NCBI GenBank assembly: GCA_900554205.1
Contig: USGM01000001.1
Coordinates: 25,024-89,023 of the forward strand
Length of the DNA stretch: 64,000 nt
Direction: 5' to 3'
Origin: an uncultured Lachnospiraceae bacterium
Lineage (GTDB): Bacteria > Bacillota > Clostridia > Lachnospirales > Lachnospiraceae
How positions within the stretch are numbered: position 1 is the stretch's first letter; each line of letters begins with the position of its first letter. A program made the translations under genes and the position numbers. Shown piece after piece: positions 26,219-35,525 of the stretch. Under the pieces are notes generated by a model. That model did not search any database. It had not been told where the DNA came from and saw only the letters and a program-made list of their open reading frames with translations.

Positions 26219-27442
26219 ATGGTTGAATTTCTGAAATATGTCAGAGGCTATCTGCGTATCCGCGTCAGCGGCTTCTCGCCCGAACGGTTTATGAACCTTT
26301 GCAGCAACAAGGGCATCCTGCTCTGGAAGATCGAGCGGGAGGGCGACGTATATTATATGAATATCCATTTGGACGGATTCAGGGCGCTGCGCCCTATCGT
26401 AAGAAAGACAGGTACTAAGGTAGCCGTGTTGGAACGATGCGGTCTACCTTTTTTTCTGCCCAAGCTGTTCCGTCGGAAGGCATTTATCGGCGGGCTGATG
26501 CTGGCGGTGGCGTTCTGGATGATCTCTTCCCTGTTTATCTGGGACATTCAGACAGCGGGCAACTACCGGATTACGGATGACGTGTTTAATACCTTCCTCA
26601 GAGAACAGCAGGTGACGGTGGGGATGAAGAAAAGCGGGCTGGACATCGGGGCGCTGGAGAAGGAGATCCGCCGGACATTCCCGGAGATCACATGGGCATC
26701 GGCGAGACTGTCCGGGACAAAGCTGCTGATCGAGATCAAGGAAAATGATGCCCCGATCATCACACAGCAGGCAGCTGCGGAAATGGGAAGCGAGCTTGTC
26801 ACGGATTATGATGGGACGATCGTGGCTATCATTGTGAGGAGCGGAGTCCCGATGGTAAAAGTAGGGGATGCGGTGGCAAAGGGAGATGTTCTGGTTGCCG
26901 GAAATGTACCCGTCTATAACGAGGATGCGACGGTAAGGGAATATCTGTATGTGGATGCGGATGCGGACATCTGGCTGGAGCATGCCATGAGCTTCTCGGC
27001 ACGCCTGCCCTTTGACTATATCCAGAAGGAATACACCGGGCGGACAAAGAAGCGTTTTTACCTGCGGATCGGAAACTATGAATGGAAAATGCCGCAGGAG
27101 AGGCCGTTCCTTGTGTATGACAGTCTCATCAGGGAGAGCAGACCGTTAGTCTTTGAGAAACTGTCGATTCCGGTCTATCAGGGATCTTATACCTACAGGG
27201 AATACAAGAATGTTGAGCATGAGTACACGCTCGAACAGGCGGAGACACTGCTATCTGAAAAATTAAGAACATTTCTTGCAAGTTTAGAGGAAAAAGGGGT
27301 ACAAATTATTGAAAAAGATGTTAAAATAGATACGAATGGAGGCTCATGGGTCATTTCGGGACAGTTTACCGTCCGGGAGACCGTGGGCAGAAGCGTGTTG
27401 ATAGAAAAGAGTGTCATTGGAGAAACAGAGATTGATGAGTGA
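26219..27442 (+). CDS. yqfD: Sporulation protein YqfD
   Basis: A 407-residue membrane protein of the YqfD family, with a soluble N-terminal part (RGYLRIRVSGFSPERFMNLCS), one clear helix at about residues 80-105 (FIGGLMLAVAFWMISSLFIW), and a large outer domain resembling a POTRA-like fold (IGALEKEIRRTFPEITWASARLSGTKLLIEI). ATG 26219 has GAGGG 8 nt upstream. The gene sits 24 nt after yqfC and overlaps phoH by 8 nt. Its presence with yqfC is the main sequence evidence that the organism is, or recently was, spore-forming. Confidence 0.92.
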   Translation: MVEFLKYVRGYLRIRVSGFSPERFMNLCSNKGILLWKIEREGDVYYMNIHLDGFRALRPIVRKTGTKVAVLERCGLPFFLPKLFRRKAFIGGLMLAVAFWMISSLFIWDIQTAGNYRITDDVFNTFLREQQVTVGMKKSGLDIGALEKEIRRTFPEITWASARLSGTKLLIEIKENDAPIITQQAAAEMGSELVTDYDGTIVAIIVRSGVPMVKVGDAVAKGDVLVAGNVPVYNEDATVREYLYVDADADIWLEHAMSFSARLPFDYIQKEYTGRTKKRFYLRIGNYEWKMPQERPFLVYDSLIRESRPLVFEKLSIPVYQGSYTYREYKNVEHEYTLEQAETLLSEKLRTFLASLEEKGVQIIEKDVKIDTNGGSWVISGQFTVRETVGRSVLIEKSVIGETEIDE

Positions 27443-28427
27443 ATTTTCGGTCAGACTGGATGTGCCCACGGAGCATATTCAAAAGATTTTCGGAATGCAG
27501 GATGCCTATGTCAAGAAGCTGGAGCGTGACTTTGCGGTTACAATCGTTGACCGGAACGGCAGCGTGACCATTTCGGGCGAAGAGGAGAAGGCGAAGCGCG
27601 CGGCGGCAGTATTGCAGCAGCTGGCAGTTCTTTCAGACAGAGGAAACGAGATAGAGGAGCAGAGTGTGGATTACGCAATTACAATGGGAATGGAAGAAAA
27701 GGAAAATGTGATCACGGAGATCGATTCGGACTGCATCTGCCATACGATCAACGGGAAGCCGATCAAGCCTAAGACGCTCGGACAGAAGGCGTATGTGGAT
27801 GCCATCAGAAAGAATATGATCGTCTTCGGGCTGGGCCCGGCGGGTACGGGAAAGACTTATCTTGCGATGGCAATGGCAATCACGGCATTTAAGAACAACG
27901 AGGTCAGCAGGATTATTCTGACAAGACCTGCAATTGAGGCGGGAGAAAAGCTGGGCTTTCTGCCGGGAGATCTGCAGAGCAAGGTAGACCCGTATCTCCG
28001 TCCGCTTTATGATGCGCTGTATCAGATCATGGGTGCGGAGAGCTTTGCAAAGAATATGGAAAAGGGGCTGATTGAGGTCGCCCCGCTTGCTTACATGAGA
28101 GGACGTACTCTGGACAATGCCTACATTATTCTCGACGAGGCACAGAATACGACACCTGCGCAGATGAAGATGTTTTTGACCCGTATCGGCTTTGGCTCAA
28201 AGGTTGTTGTCACCGGCGACGCCTCCCAGAAGGATCTTGCGCCGGGAACAAAGTCGGGACTGGATGTCGCAGCGCGTGTCCTCGGGAAGATTGATGACAT
28301 TGCGTTCTGCCAGCTGACGAGCAAGGATGTTGTCAGACATCCTCTGGTACAGAAGATTGTTAAGGCTTATGATGACTACGAGGCAAAGGAAAAATACAGA
28401 AGCAGAGACAGATATGGAAAAAAATAA
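27435..28427 (+). CDS. phoH: PhoH-family ATPase
   Basis: A cytoplasmic P-loop protein of 330 residues. An N-terminal KH-like segment (about 1-90) precedes Walker A GPAGTGKTYLAMAMA near residue 136 and Walker B IILDEAQN near 235; VVTGDASQ and LTSKDVVRHPLVQKIV are conserved PhoH motifs. Related proteins are implicated in RNA metabolism with YbeY, encoded two genes downstream. The start ATG lies inside the end of yqfD (ATGAGTGA), indicating coupling. Confidence 0.94.
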   Translation: MSEFSVRLDVPTEHIQKIFGMQDAYVKKLERDFAVTIVDRNGSVTISGEEEKAKRAAAVLQQLAVLSDRGNEIEEQSVDYAITMGMEEKENVITEIDSDCICHTINGKPIKPKTLGQKAYVDAIRKNMIVFGLGPAGTGKTYLAMAMAITAFKNNEVSRIILTRPAIEAGEKLGFLPGDLQSKVDPYLRPLYDALYQIMGAESFAKNMEKGLIEVAPLAYMRGRTLDNAYIILDEAQNTTPAQMKMFLTRIGFGSKVVVTGDASQKDLAPGTKSGLDVAARVLGKIDDIAFCQLTSKDVVRHPLVQKIVKAYDDYEAKEKYRSRDRYGKK

Positions 28428-29595
28428 AAAAAATCCCGGATGGCGGTACTTCCTCGCGGAGGGCTGCATCCTTTTAGCGGGAGCATCGGGAACGGCGCTG
28501 CTCGGATATGTGAAAAAGCAGGCTGCGGACAGGCTGCTGGGCAACTGCGTAATGGTGGCGGTAATGCTTGCCCTGACCTTTTTTCATTACCGCAGGGAAT
28601 ATATGGGGCAGAGGCTGGATTATGACAATGGCGAGCATCTCTACCGCTTCCCGCTGTGCGTTGCAATTGGTCTCGCCATAGCGTTTGTCTGTGGCTTTTT
28701 ACCTCTGGGCGGCTGGCCTTTTCTGCTTGTCTTTTGTATGCTCGCGCTTTTCAGCAACATGAATACGGGAATCCTTGCGGCTTCCTCCCTTCTGCTTGTC
28801 TCGGTTCTGGTGAGCGGAAGCGGAGTGGAGGGCTTTGTGCTCTATTTCGTCTGCGGCACTTTTACCATAACGCTTTTCAGGCAGCTCGGGACAGATTTCA
28901 GGATTGGGGTGCCGGTGACGCTTTCCGTGAGCTGTCTCCTTGTCTGCGAGACGGCAAATGTCGTGCTGACGGCGAACGCAAGGCCGGATTTTGAACTGTT
29001 TGTCATTCCGGTGTCCAACATGGTGATCAGCAGCATACTGCTGATCGGGGCGCTCAAGCTCTTTTTTACCGCGGTGGTCTACCGGTACCGGAGCGTGTAT
29101 CTTGACATCAATGACACGGAGACGGCGGTTCTGGCTGCGTTTAAGGAGAAGGACAGAAAGGCGTACATGCAATGCGTACATACGACCTATTTCTGTGAGA
29201 GAATCGCGGCGCGGCTCGGAATGGATGTCGAGGCGATGAAATGCGCCGGATATTATTACCGGCTGGAGGAGGAACAGCTGCTGCAGGTCATGGACGAGAA
29301 GGCATTTCCGCCCGCTGCACGCGAGATTCTTCTGGATTATCAGAACAGGAAGCAGGAAATCCGGAAGAAGGAGACGGCTGTTTTGTTCTGCGCGGACACG
29401 ATCGTTTCCTCCGTGACCTATATGCTGGAGCGAGGCACCCAGAAGCAGCTTGACTACGATAAGCTGATCGATGCGGTCTTCCATAAGCTGATGGAGGAGG
29501 GCAGCTTTGACAGGTGTGACATTTCCATGCGTGAGCTTAAGACGATGATAAGAATATTCAAGGAGGAAAAGCTCTATTATGACTTTTTACGTTGA
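28414..29595 (+). CDS. Degenerate PgpH/YqfF-like membrane protein (HD motif lost)
   Basis: This 393-residue protein occupies the slot, between phoH and ybeY, where Firmicutes normally encode PgpH, the 7TM-HD c-di-AMP phosphodiesterase. It has about seven hydrophobic helices (residues 14-245), then a domain whose end (ETAVLFCADTIVSSVTYML, DYDKLIDAVFHKLMEEG, FKEEKLYYDFLR) aligns by eye with the PgpH C-terminus. The large extracellular domain is absent, and where the catalytic HD dyad should be (AG-Y-HD-I-GK) it reads AGYYYRLEEEQ. Hydrolysis is therefore unlikely; a structural or sensing role is inferred. Overlaps phoH by 14 nt and ybeY by 17 nt. Confidence 0.75.
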   Translation: MEKNKKNPGWRYFLAEGCILLAGASGTALLGYVKKQAADRLLGNCVMVAVMLALTFFHYRREYMGQRLDYDNGEHLYRFPLCVAIGLAIAFVCGFLPLGGWPFLLVFCMLALFSNMNTGILAASSLLLVSVLVSGSGVEGFVLYFVCGTFTITLFRQLGTDFRIGVPVTLSVSCLLVCETANVVLTANARPDFELFVIPVSNMVISSILLIGALKLFFTAVVYRYRSVYLDINDTETAVLAAFKEKDRKAYMQCVHTTYFCERIAARLGMDVEAMKCAGYYYRLEEEQLLQVMDEKAFPPAAREILLDYQNRKQEIRKKETAVLFCADTIVSSVTYMLERGTQKQLDYDKLIDAVFHKLMEEGSFDRCDISMRELKTMIRIFKEEKLYYDFLR

Positions 29596-30079
29596 AAATG
29601 AGACGGCTGTGGAATTTCCCTTTTCGGTGGAGGAGACGGTGAGGACGGTCTGTGAGGCAGTCCTTGAGTCGGAGAACTGTCCCTATGAGACTCAGGTGAA
29701 TGTGGTTCTGACGGACAACAGTGGGATCAGGGAGATGAACAGAGAGTGCCGCGGTATCGACAGGGAGACGGATGTGCTGTCCTTTCCGAATGTCGATTTT
29801 GAGCAGGAGGGTGTGTTCGACATCGACGAGGACAGGGAGGCGGATTATTTTGACCCGGATACCGGGGAACTGATGCTGGGTGATATTCTGATCTCTGTGG
29901 ACAAGGTCATGGAACAGGCGCAGAATTACGGACACAGCGTCCGCAGGGAGTTTGCGTTTCTGGTAGCGCACAGTATGCTGCATCTGTGCGGCTACGATCA
30001 CATGGAAGAGGCGGAAGCGAAGGTGATGGAGAGAAAGCAGGATGAGATTCTTGCGGGACTGGGGATCACGAGAGATTAG
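29579..30079 (+). CDS. ybeY: Endoribonuclease YbeY
   Basis: A zinc endoribonuclease for 16S rRNA 3'-end maturation and ribosome quality control. The 166 residues include the diagnostic HSMLHLCGYDHMEE (HxxxHxxxxxH zinc site) at about residues 124-137, preceded by DVLSFPN near residue 60 and LGDILIS near 100. The length is normal for Firmicutes YbeY. The start overlaps the preceding gene, with GAGGAAAAG upstream. Keeps the conserved phoH-pgpH-ybeY order. Confidence 0.95.
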   Translation: MTFYVENETAVEFPFSVEETVRTVCEAVLESENCPYETQVNVVLTDNSGIREMNRECRGIDRETDVLSFPNVDFEQEGVFDIDEDREADYFDPDTGELMLGDILISVDKVMEQAQNYGHSVRREFAFLVAHSMLHLCGYDHMEEAEAKVMERKQDEILAGLGITRD

Positions 30080-30119
30080 TCGGTCGCTGGGAACAGTGAC
30101 AGCAGATGAGGTATAAGGG

Positions 30120-31724
30120 ATGAATCAGGCAGAGATAAAGAGGCGGCAGGCACAGGCAATAGCAGCGATCCTTGGGCTGGCTGCACTGGCGGTCACAGCC
30201 CGTCTGACGGGATATAACGGGGTGACCTATGTGTTGGCGGCGCTGGAGGTATACGCGCTCTTCGATACGGTCGTGAGCGGCGGCATCTTTGATGCGCTGG
30301 GAAGAATACTGCGGCTCAGAAATGCAAAAGGACAATATAAAAACGTGGTGGTGATGCGGAGGAATGCCATTCTGTTTCAGGGAATACTCGGACTGATCGG
30401 GGCGGCGGCTGTCCTGATGACTGCGGAGGAGATCACGGCGAAGGTATTCAGGATACATTACAGCAGTTCCATTCTGATGATCCTTGCCCCGGCGGTCTTT
30501 CTGCGCGCCGTTTCGTCGGTGCTGCAGGGCTATTCGCGCGGTGAGGGAGCAGAGCTTCCGGCGGCAGCGGCATCGATCCTAAGGCAGCTGTTTATCATCG
30601 GTTTCAGCGTGATATTCTGCAATATGCTCGGCAATTACGGAAGCAAGGTGAGCAGGCTGCTTGTGCAGACAAATTTTACCGCCATGTACGGCGGTGTCGG
30701 CGTGGCGGTTGCCGTGACATTGTCGGAGGTTTTTGTGGTGCTCTTTCTTGCACTGACCTACAGAGGAAATAAAAAGAATATGGCGGCAACGGCGAAGGAG
30801 GGAATGCGCACGACGGATTCCCTTGTCGACAGCATCCGCATCCTTTGTGCTGGGAGAGGCATGTCTATGCTGACAAGACTGCTCGTAATACTTCCGTTGC
30901 CGCTGGGACTGATCTTTTTCAGCAAGGCATCGGAGGGCAGTGACAGTGCAATGACGGAATACGGAGTCTTTGCGGCCGGTTTTGGGCTCTGCTGCGGTGT
31001 GATCGCGGCGGTCGTGATGATATTGCTCCTGCCGGTCTGCGGAAAGATGATGAACCTTTTCCGCAAGGAGGAGGGCAGATATGCCAGACAGGTGTTCCAG
31101 TGCGGCGTCCATCTCGGCATTGTGCATGCTGCCTTCTGGACGGTGTTTATTGCGGTGATGGCGGAACCGGTGGCGGCGGTCTTCTGCGGTGAACAGGCGC
31201 CGACGGCAACAAAGCTGTTCCGCGGCGGTTCAGGGCTGATCCTGCTGTTTATCCTGAGCTATTATTTTGCTAAGATATTGATTCTCATGGGAAAGAAGCT
31301 GCTCGTACTCGGCGCAGTGGCATCAGCGGATGTCTTTTTCATCATCTTTGTGACGGTGTCGCTCAACACGGGAAAGGCAGGAATCCTTTCTCTGATTTAT
31401 GGAGCACTGGTAGGAATGGGCGTGCTCTCTGTTGTGCTGGGCACACTGGCTTACAGACAGCTGAAGCAGAAGATGGACTGGCTTCATACGCTGATCGTTC
31501 CGGCAGGAGTCGCCAGCGTGGCAGGACTTGCGGGAATGCTTCTCGAGAAGCTGTTCACACCGCATCTCGGCAATCTGGTCAGCCTGATTGTATGTCTGGC
31601 TGTCACGGGGGCATTTTATTGGGCAGCATTGATTTTATTGCGCAATTTCAGGGAGCAGGAGCTGGAAAGTATTCCGGGCGGTAAGCTGATCGGCGCAATA
31701 GGACAGCTTTTGCGGGTGTATTAA
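30120..31724 (+). CDS. Polysaccharide/lipid flippase of the MOP superfamily (SpoVB/MurJ-like)
   Basis: A 534-residue integral membrane protein with about 14 helices. It lies 40 nt after ybeY. MOP-superfamily features are QGYSRGEG after helix 4 and repeated GxxxxS-rich helices; the chain resembles SpoVB/Wzx-type flippases that move lipid-linked sugars outward during envelope or spore-cortex synthesis. The N-terminus differs from typical SpoVB (no clear GAxxL..SR..G start motif), so the exact subfamily is unsure. Placement after spore genes fits, but does not prove, a spore role. Confidence 0.75.
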   Translation: MNQAEIKRRQAQAIAAILGLAALAVTARLTGYNGVTYVLAALEVYALFDTVVSGGIFDALGRILRLRNAKGQYKNVVVMRRNAILFQGILGLIGAAAVLMTAEEITAKVFRIHYSSSILMILAPAVFLRAVSSVLQGYSRGEGAELPAAAASILRQLFIIGFSVIFCNMLGNYGSKVSRLLVQTNFTAMYGGVGVAVAVTLSEVFVVLFLALTYRGNKKNMAATAKEGMRTTDSLVDSIRILCAGRGMSMLTRLLVILPLPLGLIFFSKASEGSDSAMTEYGVFAAGFGLCCGVIAAVVMILLLPVCGKMMNLFRKEEGRYARQVFQCGVHLGIVHAAFWTVFIAVMAEPVAAVFCGEQAPTATKLFRGGSGLILLFILSYYFAKILILMGKKLLVLGAVASADVFFIIFVTVSLNTGKAGILSLIYGALVGMGVLSVVLGTLAYRQLKQKMDWLHTLIVPAGVASVAGLAGMLLEKLFTPHLGNLVSLIVCLAVTGAFYWAALILLRNFREQELESIPGGKLIGAIGQLLRVY

Positions 31725-31779
31725 TTTTTAAAAGGAAAAGTATAAATATTGAAAAAAAGCTGATACTGAATGCAAAAGG

Positions 31780-32514
31780 ATGGTTATCGCTGTGAAATTT
31801 GTAAAAGGTATCAGTTTATTTTTTGTTTATCCGGTGGTGATGCTTGGCATCGGGTTTTATGCCGGAGTAAGAACAACACATTTCTTTTATCCCGGGGAGC
31901 AGACAGAGAGGCTGTATTATGTCCCGTCTGAAAGTGAGAGCCCGGCATCGGAGGATGGGAGAGAACCGGAGCTGCCGGAAAATACGCTGCAATCGATGGA
32001 GGAGTGTCTGGATTACGAGAAAGCGGAGGACACGGATCTGTCGGCATACACGGCAGTGGCAAACAACGGTGAAACGCTCTGTGTGGAGACGGAATATATT
32101 ATTGAAGAAAAGGATCTGGATGACGATACGGTTGTCGAGACGAGCTGGAGGCTTCCGATGAAGTATGTCGGAATGAACAGGGAACAGTTTCTGGAAGCTA
32201 TGGAGGAGTATGAGGCGTTTCCTCCGCTTTCCGAGATGGAGAGGGGCTTTGTCAGCCTCGAGGTGCTTTCCTTTTCCAGAGAGAGAGTCGTTGTGCAGAT
32301 GAATTACAGGTTTCTTGTCCCGACAAGCAGCTTTTATCTTGCGGTATATGACAACGAGGTCGTCGTGTATCTCGAGGACAAGGAAACAATCTATATTGAG
32401 ACGGAAATTCTGCTGGAACAGCTTCCGGAGGAGCTGCAGCAGGAAATCATTGACATGATGTGGATGCCGGATGAGGAAGCCCTGTATGACTTCCTGGAGA
32501 CCTATTCAAGCTAA
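31780..32514 (+). CDS. Membrane-anchored protein, possibly BofC-like
   Basis: A 244-residue protein with one N-terminal helix (about 8-28) and an acidic outer part. The C-terminal 70 residues (FYLAVYDNEVVVYLEDKE, then LEQLPEELQQEI) resemble the C-terminal domain of BofC, the forespore regulator of SpoIVB signalling, by pattern only. It has no enzymatic motif. ATG 31780 and GTG 31792 are both possible starts; the latter has AAGGATGG at better spacing. It lies near the spore-linked genes, which weakly supports the guess. Confidence 0.55.
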   Translation: MVIAVKFVKGISLFFVYPVVMLGIGFYAGVRTTHFFYPGEQTERLYYVPSESESPASEDGREPELPENTLQSMEECLDYEKAEDTDLSAYTAVANNGETLCVETEYIIEEKDLDDDTVVETSWRLPMKYVGMNREQFLEAMEEYEAFPPLSEMERGFVSLEVLSFSRERVVVQMNYRFLVPTSSFYLAVYDNEVVVYLEDKETIYIETEILLEQLPEELQQEIIDMMWMPDEEALYDFLETYSS

Positions 32515-32561
32515 GGACAAGGGCGTGGCTGTCATGTCGGACAGAGAGGAATGAGAAGAAT

Positions 32562-33794
32562 ATGGCGATCAGAATCGGAATCGTCGGCGGAGGCGCTGCC
32601 GGAATGGCGGCGGCAATCTGGGCGGCGCGGAACGGTGCAGAGGTCGAGCTCTTTGAGGGAAACGACCGCGTCGGGAAAAAAATTCTTTCGACGGGCAACG
32701 GAAAATGCAATCTCGGAAATGTTGAGCTCGGGCCGGAGAAATACTTTTCCTCCCAGCCGGAGAGACTGGAGCAATTCCTCGGGAAATTCAATGCGGACGA
32801 TACGATTGCGTTCTTTCATTCGCTCGGACTGCTGGTAAAACAGAAAAACGGCGGATTATATCCGGTCAGCGAACAGGCGGCTTCCGTGCTGGATGTGCTC
32901 CGCTATGCGATAGAGCGGGAACCCGCGATACAGGTCAGGACACAGTGCCGGATAGACCGGATTGAGAGACAGACCAGGCGGAATAAGCTGCTCCTGTTCA
33001 GCGGAAGGGAGCAGTTTCCCTTTGACCGGGTCATCCTCGCGTGCGGCGGCAAGGCGGCGCCGAAGACCGGCTCGGATGGCGGCGGTTACCTTCTGGCGAA
33101 GCAGCTTGGACATGAGATCGTGCCGACCGTTCCGGCACTGGTTCAGATGAAATGCAGTGAGGACTGGTTCAGATCGGTCGCGGGTGTCAGGACAGATGCG
33201 GAAATATCCTTTGAGGACGGAAAGGAAAGCGTTGCAGAGCGCGGAGAGCTTCAGCTTGTCGATTACGGCATTTCGGGTATACCGGTATTCCAGCTGAGCA
33301 GACGCATGAATTACATATTACAGAGAAAGAAAGAGATTGTCGTGAAGATAGACTTTCTGCCGGATTATCCGGGAGAACATTTCGCGGACAAGCTGTTTCG
33401 GGAGAGAAGGGCTTTGATGAAGAACGCTACGGTGGAGACCTATTTTACCGGGCTGCTGAATAAGAAGCTGATGCTTCTCTTTATCCGTATGGCGGGGCTG
33501 AAACTGACGGAGGCGGCGGAACACGCGGACAGGGAGAGACTAAAGAAGGTGTATGAGCTATGCAGGAATTTGCAGGTGCATGTGACCGGAAGCAACTCCT
33601 TCGACAATGCGCAGGTGACGGCGGGCGGTGTCCCGTTAGGGGAGGCTACGGAACGTCTCGAATCGACGAAGGCGCCGGGGGTCTTTTTCGCGGGAGAGAT
33701 ACTGGATGTGGACGGAAGATGTGGCGGGTATAATCTCCACTGGGCATGGTGCAGCGCATATCTGGCGGGTATGGGCGCTGCGGATGGAAATTGA
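32562..33794 (+). CDS. HI0933/YhiN-like NAD(P)/FAD-dependent oxidoreductase
   Basis: A 410-residue flavoprotein. The N-terminal dinucleotide fold is GIVGGGAAGMAAAIWAA, followed by KKILSTGNGKCNLGN, a hallmark of the HI0933 family. Near the C-terminus are DNAQVTAGGVPL and FAGEILDVDGRCGGYNLHWAW, closing the FAD site. Members are annotated as aminoacetone oxidase-like or BaiN-like; the physiological substrate is not established. Its last 49 nt run close to a second, unrelated FAD gene, suggesting one transcript. Confidence 0.9.
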   Translation: MAIRIGIVGGGAAGMAAAIWAARNGAEVELFEGNDRVGKKILSTGNGKCNLGNVELGPEKYFSSQPERLEQFLGKFNADDTIAFFHSLGLLVKQKNGGLYPVSEQAASVLDVLRYAIEREPAIQVRTQCRIDRIERQTRRNKLLLFSGREQFPFDRVILACGGKAAPKTGSDGGGYLLAKQLGHEIVPTVPALVQMKCSEDWFRSVAGVRTDAEISFEDGKESVAERGELQLVDYGISGIPVFQLSRRMNYILQRKKEIVVKIDFLPDYPGEHFADKLFRERRALMKNATVETYFTGLLNKKLMLLFIRMAGLKLTEAAEHADRERLKKVYELCRNLQVHVTGSNSFDNAQVTAGGVPLGEATERLESTKAPGVFFAGEILDVDGRCGGYNLHWAWCSAYLAGMGAADGN

Positions 33795-33817
33795 AAAACT
33801 TAGGAGCAGAAGAAAAA

Positions 33818-35443
33818 ATGTTGCGAGTTAATCAGGTCAAGATCAGGACGGAACACACCGGGGAACAGTTAAAAAGAAAGACGGCGGAGACGCTTGGCAT
33901 TCAGACGGCGGATATTCTCGGAATGAGGATTATCCGCCAGTCCATTGATGCCAGAAAGAAGCCGGAGATCTTTTACAGCTATTCGCTCGAGGTTCAGGTA
34001 AAGAATGAGGATAAGGTCTTAAAGAAATTCAAGGGCAGGGAAAATCAGGTGTGCCGTGCAGAAAGTGTTGTCTATCGTTTCCCGGCACCGGGGACGAGGA
34101 GCCAGAAGCATCCGACGGTCATTGCCGGCATGGGGCCCGCCGGGCTGTTCTGCGCGTACTATCTGGCATTACACGGCTACCGACCGATCCTGCTGGAACG
34201 CGGAAGGTGCGTCGAGGAGAGGCAGAAGGATGTCGAGCGGTTCTGGGAGACGGGACGGCTCGACCCGATGTCCAATGTACAGTTCGGAGAGGGCGGCGCG
34301 GGGACATTCTCGGACGGCAAGCTGAACACACTTGTCAAGGATCGCGACGGCAGAAACAGGGAGGTGCTGGAAGCCTTTGTGCGTTTTGGAGCGAAGGAGA
34401 GCATCTGCTACGAGGCAAAGCCGCATATCGGGACGGATGTTCTGTGCAATGTCGTGCGGAATATGAGGAATGAGATCGTCAGGCTTGGCGGAGAGGTACA
34501 TTTTCAGAGCTGTGTGACGGATGTGGAGATTTCCGGGGGAGCCATCAGCGCCGTCACGGTCAACGGAGAGCAGAGAATCCCCTGCGAGCAGCTTGTGCTC
34601 GCAATCGGACACAGCGCGCGTGACACCATGGAAATGCTCTTCGGAAAAAGGATTCCCATGGAGGCGAAGGCATTTGCCGTCGGACTCAGAGTGGAGCATC
34701 CCCAGTCGATGATCAATGAGAGCCAGTATGGATGTGAGAATCCGGGCAGTCTCGGTGCGGCAGCCTACAAGGTGACGGCGAAGGCGGAAAACGGCAGAGG
34801 AGTCTATTCGTTCTGCATGTGTCCCGGCGGCTATGTTGTCAACGCATCCTCTGAAGACGGGCGCACGGCGGTCAACGGCATGAGCTACAGCGGGCGGAAT
34901 GGGCAGAACGCCAACAGCGCGGTTATCGTCGCGGTCACGCCGGAGGATTACGGATCGGATCACCCGCTCGCGGGAATCGCGTTCCAGAGAAGGCTTGAGG
35001 AGCGGGCTTATGAGCTTGGGCAGGGGAAAATTCCCGCGCAGCGCTACGGAGATTTCCGAAGCAGAGTGACGGGGGAGGATAACAGATGGCAGGAGCCGGA
35101 AGCCATGATTCAGCCGCAGTGCAAGGGCGGCTATGTCTGGGCGGATGTCAGTAAGATTCTTCCGGAGGAATGTAACCGGGCGTTTGTGGACGGAATGGAA
35201 TGCTTCGGACGGCAGATTAAGGGCTTTGACAGGCCGGATGCTGTTCTGCTCGGTGTGGAGAGCAGAACCTCCTCGCCGGTGAGGATCGGGCGCGACGAGA
35301 CCCTGCAGTCTGAGATCCGGGGGTTGTACCCCTGCGGCGAGGGCGCAGGATATGCGGGAGGAATTACCTCGGCGGCGATGGACGGTCTCAGGGTGGCAGA
35401 GCAGATTGCTTCGGAATTTGCACCCGGACAGCAAGGGTATTGA
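33818..35443 (+). CDS. FAD-dependent dehydrogenase, COG2509 type
   Basis: A 541-residue flavoprotein distinct from the one upstream. An N-terminal RNA-binding-like segment of about 90 residues precedes the dinucleotide motif AGMGPAGLFCAYYLA near residue 108. NVQFGEGGAGTFSDGKL near 155 and the C-terminal YPCGEGAGYAGGITSAAMDG are the family hallmarks. Function is unknown. ATG 33818 follows TAGGAG. The stop codon overlaps the -35 of the proB promoter. Confidence 0.9.
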   Translation: MLRVNQVKIRTEHTGEQLKRKTAETLGIQTADILGMRIIRQSIDARKKPEIFYSYSLEVQVKNEDKVLKKFKGRENQVCRAESVVYRFPAPGTRSQKHPTVIAGMGPAGLFCAYYLALHGYRPILLERGRCVEERQKDVERFWETGRLDPMSNVQFGEGGAGTFSDGKLNTLVKDRDGRNREVLEAFVRFGAKESICYEAKPHIGTDVLCNVVRNMRNEIVRLGGEVHFQSCVTDVEISGGAISAVTVNGEQRIPCEQLVLAIGHSARDTMEMLFGKRIPMEAKAFAVGLRVEHPQSMINESQYGCENPGSLGAAAYKVTAKAENGRGVYSFCMCPGGYVVNASSEDGRTAVNGMSYSGRNGQNANSAVIVAVTPEDYGSDHPLAGIAFQRRLEERAYELGQGKIPAQRYGDFRSRVTGEDNRWQEPEAMIQPQCKGGYVWADVSKILPEECNRAFVDGMECFGRQIKGFDRPDAVLLGVESRTSSPVRIGRDETLQSEIRGLYPCGEGAGYAGGITSAAMDGLRVAEQIASEFAPGQQGY

Positions 35444-35468
35444 CGGTATACCCAAAATCAAGTAAAAT
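35440..35468 (+). promoter_or_regulatory. Promoter of the proB operon
   Basis: TTGACG, 17-bp spacer, TAAAAT. The -35 overlaps the stop codon of the FAD gene. Confidence 0.6.
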
Positions 35469-35525
35469 AAGATTTATCGCAATTTAGCGTACTAAAGTAT
35501 AGAAGATGGATGGAAAGATTGAAAA

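Noticed and set aside
34169..35461. 430-codon minus-strand open frame over the FAD dehydrogenase
   Set aside because: Antisense shadow; the plus-strand frame has clear flavoprotein motifs.
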